64,000 bases of DNA from Pseudomonas hygromyciniae (GTDB lineage Bacteria > Pseudomonadota > Gammaproteobacteria > Pseudomonadales > Pseudomonadaceae). Below, one piece after another: positions 34,737 through 45,300 of this stretch; position 1 is the stretch's first letter, and each line of letters begins with the position of its first letter. The position numbers were made by a program, and so were the translations under genes. Where the stretch lies: NCBI RefSeq assembly GCF_016925675.1, contig NZ_CP070506.1, forward strand, positions 308,501-372,500. The letters are read 5' to 3'. The notes below the pieces were generated by a model that was not told the DNA's origin, ran no database searches, and was given only the letters and a program-made list of their open reading frames with translations.

Positions 34737-36398
34737 ATGAACACTAGCACTGCGGCCGGCAATTCTGCTGCGCAGCCTGCGTTCCTGTCCAAGGAACGCA
34801 TCATCGCCAAGCCCGGTTTCAACCGCTGGCTGGTTCCGCCGGCCGCCCTGGCCATCCACTTGTGCATCGGCATGGCCTACGGCTTCTCGGTGTTCTGGCT
34901 GCCATTGTCCAAGGCGCTGGGCGTGACCGCACCGGTGGCCTGTGCACCGGACATGAGCTTTATCGCGCAGGTCTTCTCGTCGTCCTGCGACTGGCCGATC
35001 TCCATGCTGGGCTGGATCTACACCCTGTTCTTCATCTTCCTGGGCTGCTCGGCAGCGATCTGGGGCGGCTGGCTGGAACACGCCGGGCCGCGCAAGGCCG
35101 GTGTGGTCTCGGCACTGTGCTGGTGTGGGGGCCTGCTGATCTCGGCGCTGGGGATTTATACCCACCAGATCTGGCTGATGTGGCTCGGTTCGGGGGTGAT
35201 TGGTGGTATCGGCCTGGGCCTGGGCTATATCTCGCCGGTGTCGACCCTGATCAAGTGGTTCCCGGACAAACGCGGCATGGCCACGGGCATGGCGATCATG
35301 GGCTTTGGCGGTGGTGCGATGGTCGGTGCGCCCCTGGCTGCAGCGCTGATGGGCCACTTTGCTTCGCCGACTGGCGTAGGCGTGTGGCAGAGCTTTTTGG
35401 TCATGGCCGCGATCTACTTCGTGTTCATGATCGGCGGCGCCTTGTCCTACCGCGTGCCGCCGACCGGCTGGAAGCCTGAGGGCTGGACCGCACCGGCGAA
35501 AAAAGCCAGTAATGCGATGATCACCCACCGTCACGTCCACGTGAACGTGGCCTGGAAAACCCCGCAATTCCGCCTGGTCTGGCTGGTGCTGTGCCTGAAC
35601 GTATCGGCCGGTATCGGCATCCTGGGCATGGCGTCGCCGCTGTTGCAGGAAGTGTTCGGCGGCAAATTGCTGGGTGTGGATGTTCCGTTTGGCCAATTGG
35701 ATGCCGGTCAACTGGCCTCCATCGCCGCTATTGCTGCGGGTTTCACCGGGTTGTTGAGCCTGTTCAACATTGGTGGGCGGTTCTTCTGGGCGTCGTTCTC
35801 CGACTACCTGGGCCGCAAGAACACCTACTTCGTGTTCTTCGCCCTGGGCTTTGCCCTGTACGCGCTGATCCCGAACCTCGGCCATCTGGGCAACGTCTCG
35901 CTGTTCGTGGCGGCGTTCTGCATCATCCTGTCGATGTACGGCGGCGGCTTCGCGACCGTGCCGGCCTACCTGGCGGACCTGTTCGGTACGCAAATGGTTG
36001 GTGCAATCCATGGTCGCCTGCTCACCGCCTGGGCGGCGGCCGGCGTGCTGGGCCCGGTGTTGGTGAACTACCTGCGTGAGTATCAATTGAGCATCGGCGT
36101 CGAGCGCGCCGCGGCCTATGACATCACCTTGTATATCCTTGCCGGCCTGCTGGTGCTGGGCTTTATCTGCAACCTGTTGGTACGCCCGGTGGCCGACAAG
36201 TACTTCATGACCGACGCCGAACTGGCTGCCGAACAGGCGCTGGGTCATGACAAGGGCGCCGATGCCACCACGTCCCTGGAGTGGAAAGCCGCTTCCGGCA
36301 CCGTGCCATTGGCCATTGCGGCCTGGTTGGTGGTAGGTATTCCGCTGGCGTGGGGCGTGTGGGTGACCTTGCAGAAGACTGCAGTGCTGTTCCACTAA
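34737..36398 (+). CDS. OFA-family MFS transporter
   Basis: Major facilitator protein of 553 residues with about 12 to 14 spans, of the oxalate/formate antiporter (OFA) family. The start at 34737 (MNTSTAAGNSAAQPAFL) follows GGGGGAA. Characteristic parts are FNRWLVPPAALAIHLCIGMA, YGFSVFWLPLSKALG, GIGLGLGYISPVSTLIKWFP and DKRGMATGMAIMGFGGGAMV. The length exceeds the usual 400-430 because of an extended loop near residue 65 with two cysteines and a C-terminal extra span. The substrate is probably a small carboxylate, but this is inferred. It is a single gene, divergent from the asmA operon across roughly 300 bp that includes no other feature I can name. Confidence 0.85.
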   Translation: MNTSTAAGNSAAQPAFLSKERIIAKPGFNRWLVPPAALAIHLCIGMAYGFSVFWLPLSKALGVTAPVACAPDMSFIAQVFSSSCDWPISMLGWIYTLFFIFLGCSAAIWGGWLEHAGPRKAGVVSALCWCGGLLISALGIYTHQIWLMWLGSGVIGGIGLGLGYISPVSTLIKWFPDKRGMATGMAIMGFGGGAMVGAPLAAALMGHFASPTGVGVWQSFLVMAAIYFVFMIGGALSYRVPPTGWKPEGWTAPAKKASNAMITHRHVHVNVAWKTPQFRLVWLVLCLNVSAGIGILGMASPLLQEVFGGKLLGVDVPFGQLDAGQLASIAAIAAGFTGLLSLFNIGGRFFWASFSDYLGRKNTYFVFFALGFALYALIPNLGHLGNVSLFVAAFCIILSMYGGGFATVPAYLADLFGTQMVGAIHGRLLTAWAAAGVLGPVLVNYLREYQLSIGVERAAAYDITLYILAGLLVLGFICNLLVRPVADKYFMTDAELAAEQALGHDKGADATTSLEWKAASGTVPLAIAAWLVVGIPLAWGVWVTLQKTAVLFH

Positions 36399-36427
36399 CA
36401 CCGCATAACCCGTGTGGGCCCGGTTCC

Positions 36428-36515
36428 TGTGGGAGCCGGGCTTGCCCGCGATAGAATCAGCTCGATGTAGCTGTGGTACTCAGGCGTCTGCATCCCAGGC
36501 AAGCCAGCTCCCGCA
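36428..36515. repeat. Degenerate REP doublet
   Basis: TGTGGGAGCCGGGCTTGCCC on the left and GGCAAGCCAGCTCCCGCA on the right form a hairpin with mismatched arms that mix two REP types. It lies after the MFS gene, before the hisB promoter region. Confidence 0.75.
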
Positions 36516-36636
36516 CTTGTACTGACATGTCTATGCCCGACAGGCCGTCAGTCTTATCCCCTCCGATGTTTCTGTTTAGCGCCCACACCCCCTATAATGG
36601 CCACCTTTTTCGCCCAATGATTTTGCGGAGCTGGTG

Positions 36637-37230
36637 ATGGCCGAACGTAAGGCGTCCGTCGAGCGCGACACTCTGGAAACCCAGATCAAAGCCTCGATCA
36701 ACCTGGATGGCACCGGAAAGGCCCGATTTGATATCGGTGTCCCTTTTCTTGAGCACATGCTGGATCAAATCGCCCGTCATGGGCTGATCGACCTGGATAT
36801 CGTCAGCAAGGGCGACCTGCATATCGACGACCACCACACCGTGGAGGATGTCGGTATCACCCTCGGCCAGGCGTTTGCCAAGGCCATCGGCGACAAAAAA
36901 GGCATCCGTCGCTACGGCCACGCCTATGTCCCGCTGGACGAGGCACTGTCGCGGGTGGTCATCGACTTCTCCGGCCGCCCAGGCCTGCAGATGCACGTGC
37001 CGTATACCCGCGCCACCGTAGGCGGCTTTGACGTGGACCTGTTCCAGGAGTTCTTCCAGGGCTTCGTCAACCACGCCCTGGTCAGCCTGCACATCGACAA
37101 CCTGCGTGGCACCAACACCCACCACCAGATCGAAACCGTGTTCAAGGCTTTCGGCCGCGCCCTGCGCATGGCCGTGGAGCTCGATGACCGCATGGCCGGG
37201 CAAATGCCTTCGACCAAGGGCGTTCTGTAA
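36637..37230 (+). CDS. hisB: Imidazoleglycerol-phosphate dehydratase
   Basis: Sixth step of histidine synthesis, converting IGP to imidazole-acetol phosphate; 197 residues, monofunctional (no phosphatase domain, as usual in Pseudomonas). The metal-binding motifs are intact: [24 protein letters not shown] and the later [18 protein letters not shown] use ATG 36637; a GTG sits just before it but GGAG spacing favours the ATG. The stop codon TAA overlaps the hisH ATG by one base. It heads the hisB-hisH-DUF2164-hisA-hisF cluster. No leader peptide rich in His was seen upstream, so attenuation of the enteric kind is not evident. Confidence 0.97.
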   Translation: MAERKASVERDTLETQIKASINLDGTGKARFDIGVPFLEHMLDQIARHGLIDLDIVSKGDLHIDDHHTVEDVGITLGQAFAKAIGDKKGIRRYGHAYVPLDEALSRVVIDFSGRPGLQMHVPYTRATVGGFDVDLFQEFFQGFVNHALVSLHIDNLRGTNTHHQIETVFKAFGRALRMAVELDDRMAGQMPSTKGVL

Positions 37231-37868
37231 TGCAGACGGTCGCGGTTATCGACTACGGCATGGGCAACCTGCATTCGGTGGCCAAGGCCCTCGAACACGT
37301 AGGCGCCGGCAAGGTGCTGATTACCAGCGATGCCAAGGTGATCCGCGAAGCCGACCGGGTGGTGTTTCCCGGTGTAGGCGCGATTCGCGATTGCATGGCT
37401 GAAATCCGTCGCCTGGGCTTTGACAGCCTGGTGCGCGAAGTCAGCCAGGACCGGCCGTTCCTCGGGATCTGCGTGGGCATGCAAGCCTTGCTCGAACGCA
37501 GTGAAGAAAACGGCGGCGTCGACTGCATCGGCCTGTTCCCGGGGGATGTGAAGTTCTTCGGCAAAGACCTGCATGAAGACGGCGAACACCTGAAAGTCCC
37601 GCACATGGGCTGGAACGAAGTGCGCCGCACCGTCAACCACCCGCTGTGGCATGACATCCCGGACATGGCGCGTTTCTACTTCGTACACAGCTACTACATC
37701 GCCGCCGGTAACCCGCGCCAGGTGGTGGGTGGCGGGCACTATGGCGTCGATTTCGCCGCCGCGCTGGCCGAAGGCTCGCGCTTTGCCGTGCAGTTCCACC
37801 CGGAGAAGAGCCATACCCATGGCCTGCAGTTGCTGCAGAACTTCGCCAGTTGGGATGGGCGTTGGTAA
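37230..37868 (+). CDS. hisH: Imidazole glycerol phosphate synthase, glutaminase subunit
   Basis: Class I glutamine amidotransferase of 212 residues that hydrolyses glutamine and passes ammonia through the HisF barrel. The catalytic triad is visible: Cys in [20 protein letters not shown], and His and Glu in [12 protein letters not shown]. The N-terminus [18 protein letters not shown] and the PHMGWNEV motif are typical. The start overlaps the hisB stop by one base and the stop overlaps the next small gene, so all three are translationally linked. The partner HisF lies about 1 kb downstream in the same cluster. Confidence 0.97.
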   Translation: MQTVAVIDYGMGNLHSVAKALEHVGAGKVLITSDAKVIREADRVVFPGVGAIRDCMAEIRRLGFDSLVREVSQDRPFLGICVGMQALLERSEENGGVDCIGLFPGDVKFFGKDLHEDGEHLKVPHMGWNEVRRTVNHPLWHDIPDMARFYFVHSYYIAAGNPRQVVGGGHYGVDFAAALAEGSRFAVQFHPEKSHTHGLQLLQNFASWDGRW

Positions 37869-38125
37869 TGGCCAAGAAGATCAAGCCGCCGATCCTCAAT
37901 CTCACTCCCCAGCAGGAGAGTGAGGCGACCGACAAGATCAAGCGTTTCATGGATGACCGCTTCGAGCTCAAGCTCGGGTCGTTCGAGGTGGCTGAGATCC
38001 TCGAACTGTTCACCACTGAAATTGCTCCGCACTATTACAACAGGGCGATTTTCGATGTGCAGACGCACCTTAAAGAAAGGTTCGAGAGCATCGAAAGCGA
38101 CTTGTGGGCGCTCGAAAAACCCTGA
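37868..38125 (+). CDS. DUF2164-family small protein within the his cluster
   Basis: An 85-residue protein matching what I recall of DUF2164, commonly found in Pseudomonas his clusters. The ATG overlaps the hisH stop (TAATG), which fixes the start and ties its translation to hisH. Sequence highlights are PILNLTPQQESEATDKIKRF, FELKLGSFEVAEILELFTTE and PHYYNRAIFDVQTHLKER. It is a mostly helical, soluble protein with no cysteine or signal peptide. The function is unknown; the position between hisH and hisA suggests some role or regulatory link in histidine synthesis, but this is conjecture. Confidence 0.85.
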   Translation: MAKKIKPPILNLTPQQESEATDKIKRFMDDRFELKLGSFEVAEILELFTTEIAPHYYNRAIFDVQTHLKERFESIESDLWALEKP

Positions 38126-38164
38126 TTCTTCGAGCAATGCTGAATATCGAATAAGGTTTGCCAG

Positions 38165-38902
38165 ATGCTGATTATCCCCGCTATCGATCTCAAGGACGGC
38201 GCTTGCGTACGTCTGCGCCAGGGCCGCATGGAAGATTCCACGGTGTTTTCCGATGACCCGGTCAGCATGGCTGCCAAGTGGGTGGAAGGCGGCTGCCGTC
38301 GCCTGCATCTGGTGGACTTGAACGGCGCCTTCGAAGGCCAGCCGGTCAATGGCGAAGTGGTCACCGCCATCGCCAAGCGCTACCCGAACCTGCCGATCCA
38401 GATCGGCGGCGGTATCCGCTCCCTGGAAACCATCGAGCACTACGTCAAAGCGGGCGTGAGCTACGTGATCATCGGCACCAAGGCCGTGAAAGACCCGGCC
38501 TTTGTCGCCGAGGCCTGCCGCGCGTTCCCGGGCAAGGTGATCGTGGGCCTGGACGCCAAGGATGGCTTCGTCGCCACCGACGGTTGGGCTGAGATCAGCA
38601 CCATTCAGGTGATCGACCTGGCCAAGCAGTTCGAGGCAGACGGCGTGTCCGCCATCGTTTATACCGACATCGCCAAAGACGGCATGATGCAAGGCTGCAA
38701 CGTGCCCTTCACCGCTGCCCTGGCGGCCGCCACCAAAATTCCGGTGATCGCTTCCGGTGGTATCCACAACCTGGGCGACATCAAGTCGCTGCTGGACGCC
38801 AAGGCGCCGGGGATCATCGGCGCCATCACTGGCCGCGCGATCTACGAGGGGACCCTGGACGTGGCTGAAGCCCAGGCTTACTGCGATGCCTACAAAGGCT
38901 GA
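38165..38902 (+). CDS. hisA: ProFAR isomerase
   Basis: TIM-barrel isomerase of 245 residues converting ProFAR to PRFAR, the step before HisHF. The catalytic Asp near the N-terminus is in [18 protein letters not shown] and the second in [14 protein letters not shown]. The phosphate-binding ends QIGGGIRS and [12 protein letters not shown] mark the two half-barrel repeats. Length is standard. It starts 39 bp after the DUF2164 gene and ends 9 bp before hisF, all in one direction, so a single transcript is likely. Confidence 0.97.
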   Translation: MLIIPAIDLKDGACVRLRQGRMEDSTVFSDDPVSMAAKWVEGGCRRLHLVDLNGAFEGQPVNGEVVTAIAKRYPNLPIQIGGGIRSLETIEHYVKAGVSYVIIGTKAVKDPAFVAEACRAFPGKVIVGLDAKDGFVATDGWAEISTIQVIDLAKQFEADGVSAIVYTDIAKDGMMQGCNVPFTAALAAATKIPVIASGGIHNLGDIKSLLDAKAPGIIGAITGRAIYEGTLDVAEAQAYCDAYKG

Positions 38903-38911
38903 GGACTGACC

Positions 38912-39682
38912 ATGGCGCTGGCTAAACGCATCATCCCTTGCCTGGACGTCGACAACGGTCGCGTGGTCAAGGGCGTCAAGTTCGAGAACATCCGTGACGC
39001 CGGCGACCCGGTGGAAATTGCCCGTCGTTACGACGAGCAGGGTGCCGACGAGATTACCTTTCTTGACATCACCGCCAGCGTCGACGGCCGCGATACCACG
39101 CTGCATACGGTGGAGCGCATGGCCAGCCAGGTGTTTATCCCGCTGACCGTGGGCGGTGGCGTGCGCACCGTGCAGGATATCCGCAACCTGCTCAATGCCG
39201 GTGCGGACAAGGTCTCGATCAACACGGCCGCGGTGTTCAACCCGGAGTTTGTCGGCGAAGCCGCGCAGCATTTCGGTTCGCAATGCATCGTGGTCGCCAT
39301 TGACGCCAAGAAAGTCTCCGGGCCGGGTGAACCTCCGCGCTGGGAGATCTTCACCCATGGCGGGCGCAAGCCTACCGGCCTGGATGCGGTGCAGTGGGCC
39401 ATGAAGATGGAAGGCCTGGGCGCCGGTGAAATCCTGCTGACCAGCATGGACCAGGACGGCATGAAAAACGGCTTCGACCTGGGCGTGACCCGCGCCATCA
39501 GTGACGCGTTGGGCATTCCGGTGATCGCTTCCGGTGGTGTGGGCAACCTGCAACACCTGGCCGACGGCGTCATCGAAGGCCACGCCAGCGCGGTGCTGGC
39601 GGCGAGCATTTTCCACTTTGGCGAATACACCGTTCCCGAGGCCAAGGCCTACATGGCGGCGCGCGGCATCGTCGTACGCTAA
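38912..39682 (+). CDS. hisF: Imidazole glycerol phosphate synthase, cyclase subunit
   Basis: TIM-barrel cyclase of 256 residues that joins ammonia from HisH to PRFAR, giving IGP and AICAR. The catalytic Asp11 is in [20 protein letters not shown] and the second Asp in [19 protein letters not shown]. Phosphate loops are [14 protein letters not shown] and [12 protein letters not shown]. It follows hisA by 9 bp and closes the histidine cluster; the following solute-binding protein gene starts 66 bp later and could be co-transcribed. Motifs and length are standard. Confidence 0.97.
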   Translation: MALAKRIIPCLDVDNGRVVKGVKFENIRDAGDPVEIARRYDEQGADEITFLDITASVDGRDTTLHTVERMASQVFIPLTVGGGVRTVQDIRNLLNAGADKVSINTAAVFNPEFVGEAAQHFGSQCIVVAIDAKKVSGPGEPPRWEIFTHGGRKPTGLDAVQWAMKMEGLGAGEILLTSMDQDGMKNGFDLGVTRAISDALGIPVIASGGVGNLQHLADGVIEGHASAVLAASIFHFGEYTVPEAKAYMAARGIVVR

Positions 39683-39748
39683 ACGTCACTGGACACCATG
39701 ACAGGCTCGCGGCACTCTGGGGCCAGCCATGGATTCCGGTAACCCTTC

Positions 39749-40504
39749 ATGCTCAAAGACCTGCTTCTTGCCCTCGCCAGTTCTTCCATTCTGTTGGCAG
39801 CTTCGGCCAATGCTGCCGAGCACTCGGCTGATTCTCTAGTGTTGCTGACGGAAAACTTTCCGCCCTACAACATGGCGAAAAACGGCAAGAACTTCGCCAG
39901 GGACGAGAACATCGAAGGCATCGCCGTGGACATCGTGCGCGAAACCTTCAAGCGCGCTGGCGTTTCCTACAGCCTTACGCTGCGTTTCCCCTGGGAGCGG
40001 ATCTATAAACTCGCCCTGGAGCAACCTGGCTACGGGGTATTCGTCATGGCGCGCCAGCCGGATCGCGAAGCCTTGTTCAAGTGGGTCGGCCCTATCGGCC
40101 CGGACGATTGGGTGCTGTTGGCCAACGCTGACAGCAAGATCCAATTGACCGAAATTGAGCAGGCCCGGCGCTACAAGGTGGGTGCCTACAAGGGTGACGC
40201 GATTGCCCAGAGTCTGGAAAAACAAGGGCTCACACCTGTGGTCGTGCTCCGCGACCAGGACAATGCGCAAAAACTGCGGGATGGCCAGATCGATCTCTGG
40301 GCCACTGGCGATCCAGCCGGACGTTACCTGGCGCGGCAAGTCGGCATAACCGGGCTCAAGACCGTGCTGCGTTTCAACAGTGCCCAGCTGTACCTGGCCC
40401 TGAACAAAGACGTACCGGACGAAACCGTCGCCAAACTGCAAGCCGCGCTGGATCAGCTCCGTAAAGAGGGCGTGGTAACCGAGATCATGGGGCGCTATCT
40501 CTAG
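39749..40504 (+). CDS. Periplasmic solute-binding protein, SBP_bac_3 type
   Basis: A 251-residue exported protein: signal MLKDLLLALASSSILLAASA ending ANA|AEH. The mature chain has the family 3 binding-protein layout: LVLLTENFPPYNMAKNG, IEGIAVDIVRETFKRAGV, RFPWERIYKLALEQPGYGVF and KVGAYKGDAIAQSLEKQG. Unlike transporter subunits it has no permease or ATPase genes nearby; such orphans are common in Pseudomonas, and the gene follows hisF in P. aeruginosa too (recalled as PA5139). The ligand is unknown, and an amino acid or small acid is a guess. Just downstream begins the IS-disrupted gene on the opposite strand, whose stop lies 5 bp beyond this stop. Confidence 0.88.
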   Translation: MLKDLLLALASSSILLAASANAAEHSADSLVLLTENFPPYNMAKNGKNFARDENIEGIAVDIVRETFKRAGVSYSLTLRFPWERIYKLALEQPGYGVFVMARQPDREALFKWVGPIGPDDWVLLANADSKIQLTEIEQARRYKVGAYKGDAIAQSLEKQGLTPVVVLRDQDNAQKLRDGQIDLWATGDPAGRYLARQVGITGLKTVLRFNSAQLYLALNKDVPDETVAKLQAALDQLRKEGVVTEIMGRYL

Positions 40505-40758
40505 CGGTTCATGAGGCAGGCGCTGGCAGTGGCCTGCACGTGACCTCGCATTCCCGGGCCGGTGGGTATTCGCTCCAATACACACTGTCACCATCGGTGT
40601 AGCTGATGCTCGTTGCTACTTGCGTACCGTTTTCTCGTAGCAACTTGTAGTCGCTTTGCACCAGATAGACGGCTACCGCCTTGTGCGCGGGCTTGAACTG
40701 GCCTAATGATCCCGGACACCTCTTAAGGGCGATATGATTCGCCCAACCAGGAGGTTCC

Positions 40759-41057
40759 ATGCAAGAACGAAAGACCTACACCCGCGAGTTCAAGCAACGT
40801 GCTGCAAGCATGGTTCTTGATGATAACTGCTCAGTTCCTGACGTCTGTGCATCGATGGACGTTGGCCCTACGGCTCTGCGCCGCTGGGTTGATCAGGTTC
40901 GTAAAGAACGTCAGAAAGGGCAGCCAGTGGCAGGTACCAAAGCAATCAGCGACGAACAGCGAGAGCTTCAACAGCTGCGAGCCAAGGTCAAGCGCCTGGA
41001 GACCGAGGCTGAAATCTTAAAAAAGGCTACGGCTCTCTTGATGTCGGATCCCGATCG

Positions 41058-41067
<10 letters not shown>
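40759..41067 (+). CDS. IS3-family OrfA (helix-turn-helix protein)
   Basis: A 102-residue transposase subunit. It has the IS3 OrfA signature KTYTREFKQRAASMVLDDN, a helix-turn-helix around CASMDVGPTALRRWVDQVRK, and a C-terminal leucine zipper EQRELQQLRAKVKRLETEAE followed by ILKKATALLMSD. It starts after AGGAGG. Its end overlaps the beginning of orfB, which lies in the -1 frame. The run GTTTTTCC at 41057-41064 is the likely slippage site producing the OrfAB fusion transposase. OrfA itself is intact and of normal length for the family. Confidence 0.93.
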
Positions 41068-41907
<840 letters not shown>

Positions 41908-43124
41908 TTACCGTAGTCGGTGTCCGGAAAAACTTGACCAGAACAGCACCGTGGCGTTGACTTCAAAAGCGGTCGAGGTGGTCCATCCATCGGAGGACGT
42001 TTGCGTGTGCGTGAGGCCACCGCTGAGTTTTGCCGAGACCTTGCCCGAAGCGCCCCACACGTTGAAACCCCACTCAGTGCCAATTTCGATGGCGGTGGTG
42101 TGGGTCAGTGTCTTCAGGCTACTGCCGTTTTGCCCTCGCGTAGCGGTCCATTTGAAGGACTGGTTCAGCGAGCTTCTGTTATGACCAAACCCGACCAATA
42201 TGTATTTGTCCGCTCTCTCCAGGCGGTAAGTGGGGGACGTACGCAGTTGTTGGAGGGGCGACAGGTTGGGGTCCTTGACGGTAAACCAGGCCAGTTTTGC
42301 GATATGGGTGACTTCGGCCTTCTCGAAGGGCGAAGGCTGTTGCTCGCCTGCAAGCGCCGGCGCCGGAGGCGGGACACTGACCTGCAGGGGGATCTGCATG
42401 CGCAATGAGTAAGCGGCAATGTGTACCGAGGGTTTGGTATAGCTGGCGGCGCCGACAAAGGTTCCTGCCGACAGGTACACCTCGCCTGCCGCTGCCCCTG
42501 GCGGGCTGATGCTCCAGGCGCTGAAGTCCAGCCGGGCCGGGCTGCGCCTGTTGTTCCAGATCAGGTCGCTGATGTATGAGGCAATCACCAGATCAGCCCG
42601 AACGCACCGAACCGTGTTGCGTGAAGGTTTGTCGTAGCCATCGGTGGCCACGAGCCCCATTGCCACATAGCCGGTGGGCGGGAGCGGGCGCCAGATGGCC
42701 CCGTTGGAATGGGCCTGGGAGCCTTTGTCATCCCACACCTTTTCGAATTCATCGGGCGGCATGAGCGCCTTGCCTTTAGTGCGCTCTTCTTCGGTTTGCG
42801 CAGGGGCCTCCGAAACCACGGCGACTACGGTTTTCTGGTTGATATCGCTGTGTCCTGCAACTGCATGGTCGCCAAGCGGGAAATAGTCCGTCAGGAAGTC
42901 GGCGGACGGTACCGGCCGCCAAAAACCGACGGGTGATGCGTTGGGTGAACCCTTGTTGTTCCACAGCCGAGTGAACTGGGTTGTGAAGTTGATGAGCAGG
43001 TTGCCAAATTTTATCGATTCCATTCGCAGGTCTCAGTGCTTGGTGATTTTTTGGCACGACACGTCCGCCATCGAGCGGCTAGCTCTACTGCTGAAAAAAG
43101 GTGTGGGGAGATATTCATGGGCAT

Positions 43125-43159
43125 CCTGATAGTTGAACGTTGTCCGTTCACTATTCAGG
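43125..43159. repeat. Inverted repeat upstream of the interrupted gene
   Basis: CCTGATAGTTGAACG and CGTTCACTATTCAGG are inverted copies, nearly perfect if one base is bulged in each arm, separated by TTGTC. It lies about 100 bp before the ATG of the Vps62-like gene, with no T run, so an operator is as likely as a terminator. Confidence 0.45.
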
Positions 43160-43187
43160 TGTTCACGTGCGCCGGTGCGGTAGCTAT

Positions 43188-43961
43188 CTAGCGGTAGATA
43201 CCATTTTTGCCGTGGCCGCCCATGGCCTGGTTGCTGCGCACACTGATCATCAACTTGATATCAATCCACTCGATGCCCTGGGCCTTGAGCTTGGGCAGCT
43301 CGCGCTCCAATACCGCCAGGGTCTGTGGATAAGGGTGGCCGATCATCACCGCCGAGCCCTGTTTGTGGGCCAGCTTGATAGCGGTCTGCAACTGCGTGGT
43401 GATAGCCGCTTCGGTACGTTCGTCATCCAGAAATACATCCCGTGAGACGTGGGCCAGGTTGATCTTCTGTGCCTCGGCGGCGGCCACGGTCTTGGCGCTG
43501 GTGCGGCTGTCGACGAAGAACTTGTGCCGACGTTGCAGTTCACCCATCAGCCAAGCCATGGCGCCCGGCTCGGCGGTCATGCGGCTGCCCATGTGGTTGT
43601 TGATGCCGGCGGTGTAGGGCACGGCCTTGAACGCTGCATCCAGGCGCTTGCCCAGTTCTTCGATGGGCAGCTCGGGGTGCCAGGCGAACGGGCCGGTGGC
43701 CGGGTCCATGGGCATGTGCAGAATCACGATCTTGCCGGCGCGATGGGCCTCGCGGGCGAATTCGGCGGCATGCGGGGTATCGGGCATGATCGCCGCCGTC
43801 ACCGGGCCGGGAAGGGCCAGTACGCGACGATCCCGGGGCAGGTTTTGCCCAAGGTCGTCGATAATCAGGGTCAGGTAGGCTTTGTGGGGCTTGTCGGCAG
43901 GGGTCGCTTGGGCGACTCCTGCCAGGCTGCACACTATTGCAAGGATTAGAGCAATACGCAT
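43188..43961 (-). CDS. Divergent polysaccharide deacetylase (YibQ-like)
   Basis: A 257-residue periplasmic protein with signal peptide MRIALILAIVCSLAGVAQA. The body is the 'divergent polysaccharide deacetylase' domain: KAYLTLIIDDLGQNLPRDRR with the paired Asp, KIVILHMPMDP, GINNHMGSRMT, KFFVDSRTSAKTVA, and SAVMIGHPYPQTL. It resembles NodB-fold enzymes acting on cell-wall sugars, but the family (E. coli YibQ) has no proven reaction. Its start lies one base after the ctpA stop, so ctpA and this gene are co-expressed. In many gamma-proteobacteria envC, ctpA, yibQ and gpmI sit together, as here. Confidence 0.88.
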   Translation of the reverse strand: MRIALILAIVCSLAGVAQATPADKPHKAYLTLIIDDLGQNLPRDRRVLALPGPVTAAIMPDTPHAAEFAREAHRAGKIVILHMPMDPATGPFAWHPELPIEELGKRLDAAFKAVPYTAGINNHMGSRMTAEPGAMAWLMGELQRRHKFFVDSRTSAKTVAAAEAQKINLAHVSRDVFLDDERTEAAITTQLQTAIKLAHKQGSAVMIGHPYPQTLAVLERELPKLKAQGIEWIDIKLMISVRSNQAMGGHGKNGIYR

Positions 43962-43962
43962 A

Positions 43963-45270
43963 TCAACGGCTGCGCGTAATGCTCAAGCCCTTGAGCAGGC
44001 TCAACGCCTGGGCCAGTTGGTAGTCGTCGTCCTGCGGCATCGGCTTGGCTTTCGGGCCGCTGCCGGTTGGCTGGTCGGCACCGCCGTTGCCATTGCCCAG
44101 GTGACCTTGCAGGTCAGCTTCCTTGAAGTACTCGGTGTCGCTCTCGTTGGTGATCTTGGCCCGACGAACCTCGATATCCGGCACGATGCCCTGGGCCTGG
44201 ATCGAGCGACCATTAGGCGTGTAGTACAGCGCCGTGGTGATCTTCAGCGCACGCTCGTTGTTCAGCGGCAGCACGGTTTGCACCGAGCCTTTGCCAAAGC
44301 TGGTGGTGCCCATCAGCACTCCGCGTTTCTGGTCTTGCAGGGCGCCGGCGACGATTTCCGAGGCCGAGGCGCTGCCGCCGTTGATCAGCACCGCCAGCGG
44401 GACGTTTTCGCTGAGGTCCTTGCCGGTGGCCGAGAAGCGCAACTCGGAGTTGGCGATGCGGCCCTTGGTGTAGACGATCAGGCCCTTGGTAATGAAATGG
44501 TCGACCACTTCCACTGCCGATTGCAGCACACCGCCGGGGTTGTTGCGCAGGTCCAGCACGATACCGTTGAGCTTCTTGCCGTTGTCCTTGCGCAGCTTGG
44601 CCAGGGCCTTGGCCACTTCGTCGCCGGTCTTGACCTGGAACTGGGTGATGCGGATATAGCCGTAGCCCGACTCCAGCAACTGGCTCTTTACGCTCTTGAC
44701 CACGATGGTGGCGCGGGTCAGCGTCACGTCAAACGGGCTGCCGCCGTCGCGTACCAGGGTCAGGGTGATTTTCTGGCCAACCTTGCCGCGCATCTTGTCG
44801 ACGGCTTCGGTCATGGTCTGGCCGCGGGTCGGCTGGCCATTGATCTTGACGATCAGGTCGCCAGCCTGGATACCGGCCTTGGACGCCGGGGTGTCGTCGA
44901 TGGGCGACACCACCTTGATGATGCCGTCTTCGGCACCGACTTCGATGCCCAGGCCGCCAAATTCGCCGCTGGTGCTTTCCTGCAGCTCGGCGAAATCTTC
45001 CGGGCCCAGGTAGGCAGAGTGCGGGTCGAGGTTGCTGAGCATGCCTTTGATGGCATTTTCCAGCAGGGTCTTGTCGTCCACGGGTTCGACATAGGCTGCC
45101 TTGATCCGGTCCATGACCTCGGCAAAGGTGCGCAATTCGTCCAGCGGTAGCGGCGCCTTGGTGGTCGCGGCCGTGGCTGACGGGGCGGTCTGGTCGGCGA
45201 ATGCCATAGGCGCGCCGATCACCAGGGCGATCGTCAGGGCCAGCGAAGTGAGGCGGGACAAATGCAGCAT
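43963..45270 (-). CDS. ctpA: Carboxy-terminal processing protease (S41)
   Basis: Periplasmic serine protease of 435 residues with a signal peptide (MLHLSRLTSLALTIALVIGA ending AFA). A PDZ domain (GLGIEVGAEDGIIKVVSPID, then DLIVKINGQPTRG) precedes the S41 core. The catalytic Ser is in GGSASASEIVAGALQD and the Lys in TTSFGKGSVQT. It matches the recalled P. aeruginosa CtpA, which degrades cell-wall cross-link hydrolases with a lipoprotein partner (LbcA, not in this window). The C-terminus is glycine/proline rich (GHLGNGNGGADQPTGSGPKA), probably flexible. It follows envC by about 30 bp and precedes the deacetylase-like gene. Confidence 0.93.
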   Translation of the reverse strand: MLHLSRLTSLALTIALVIGAPMAFADQTAPSATAATTKAPLPLDELRTFAEVMDRIKAAYVEPVDDKTLLENAIKGMLSNLDPHSAYLGPEDFAELQESTSGEFGGLGIEVGAEDGIIKVVSPIDDTPASKAGIQAGDLIVKINGQPTRGQTMTEAVDKMRGKVGQKITLTLVRDGGSPFDVTLTRATIVVKSVKSQLLESGYGYIRITQFQVKTGDEVAKALAKLRKDNGKKLNGIVLDLRNNPGGVLQSAVEVVDHFITKGLIVYTKGRIANSELRFSATGKDLSENVPLAVLINGGSASASEIVAGALQDQKRGVLMGTTSFGKGSVQTVLPLNNERALKITTALYYTPNGRSIQAQGIVPDIEVRRAKITNESDTEYFKEADLQGHLGNGNGGADQPTGSGPKAKPMPQDDDYQLAQALSLLKGLSITRSR

Positions 45271-45300
45271 GTCGAACGAACTCCTAATGTAGATGCGGCC

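Noticed and set aside
34509..36401. 630-codon open frame on the minus strand opposite the MFS transporter
   Set aside because: Low-complexity His/Arg/Gln-rich text, no family features, no ribosome site; a GC-rich shadow of the real transporter gene.
37739..39616. 625-codon minus-strand frame opposite hisH, DUF2164, hisA and hisF
   Set aside because: Crosses four certain genes; its translation lacks any recognisable domain.
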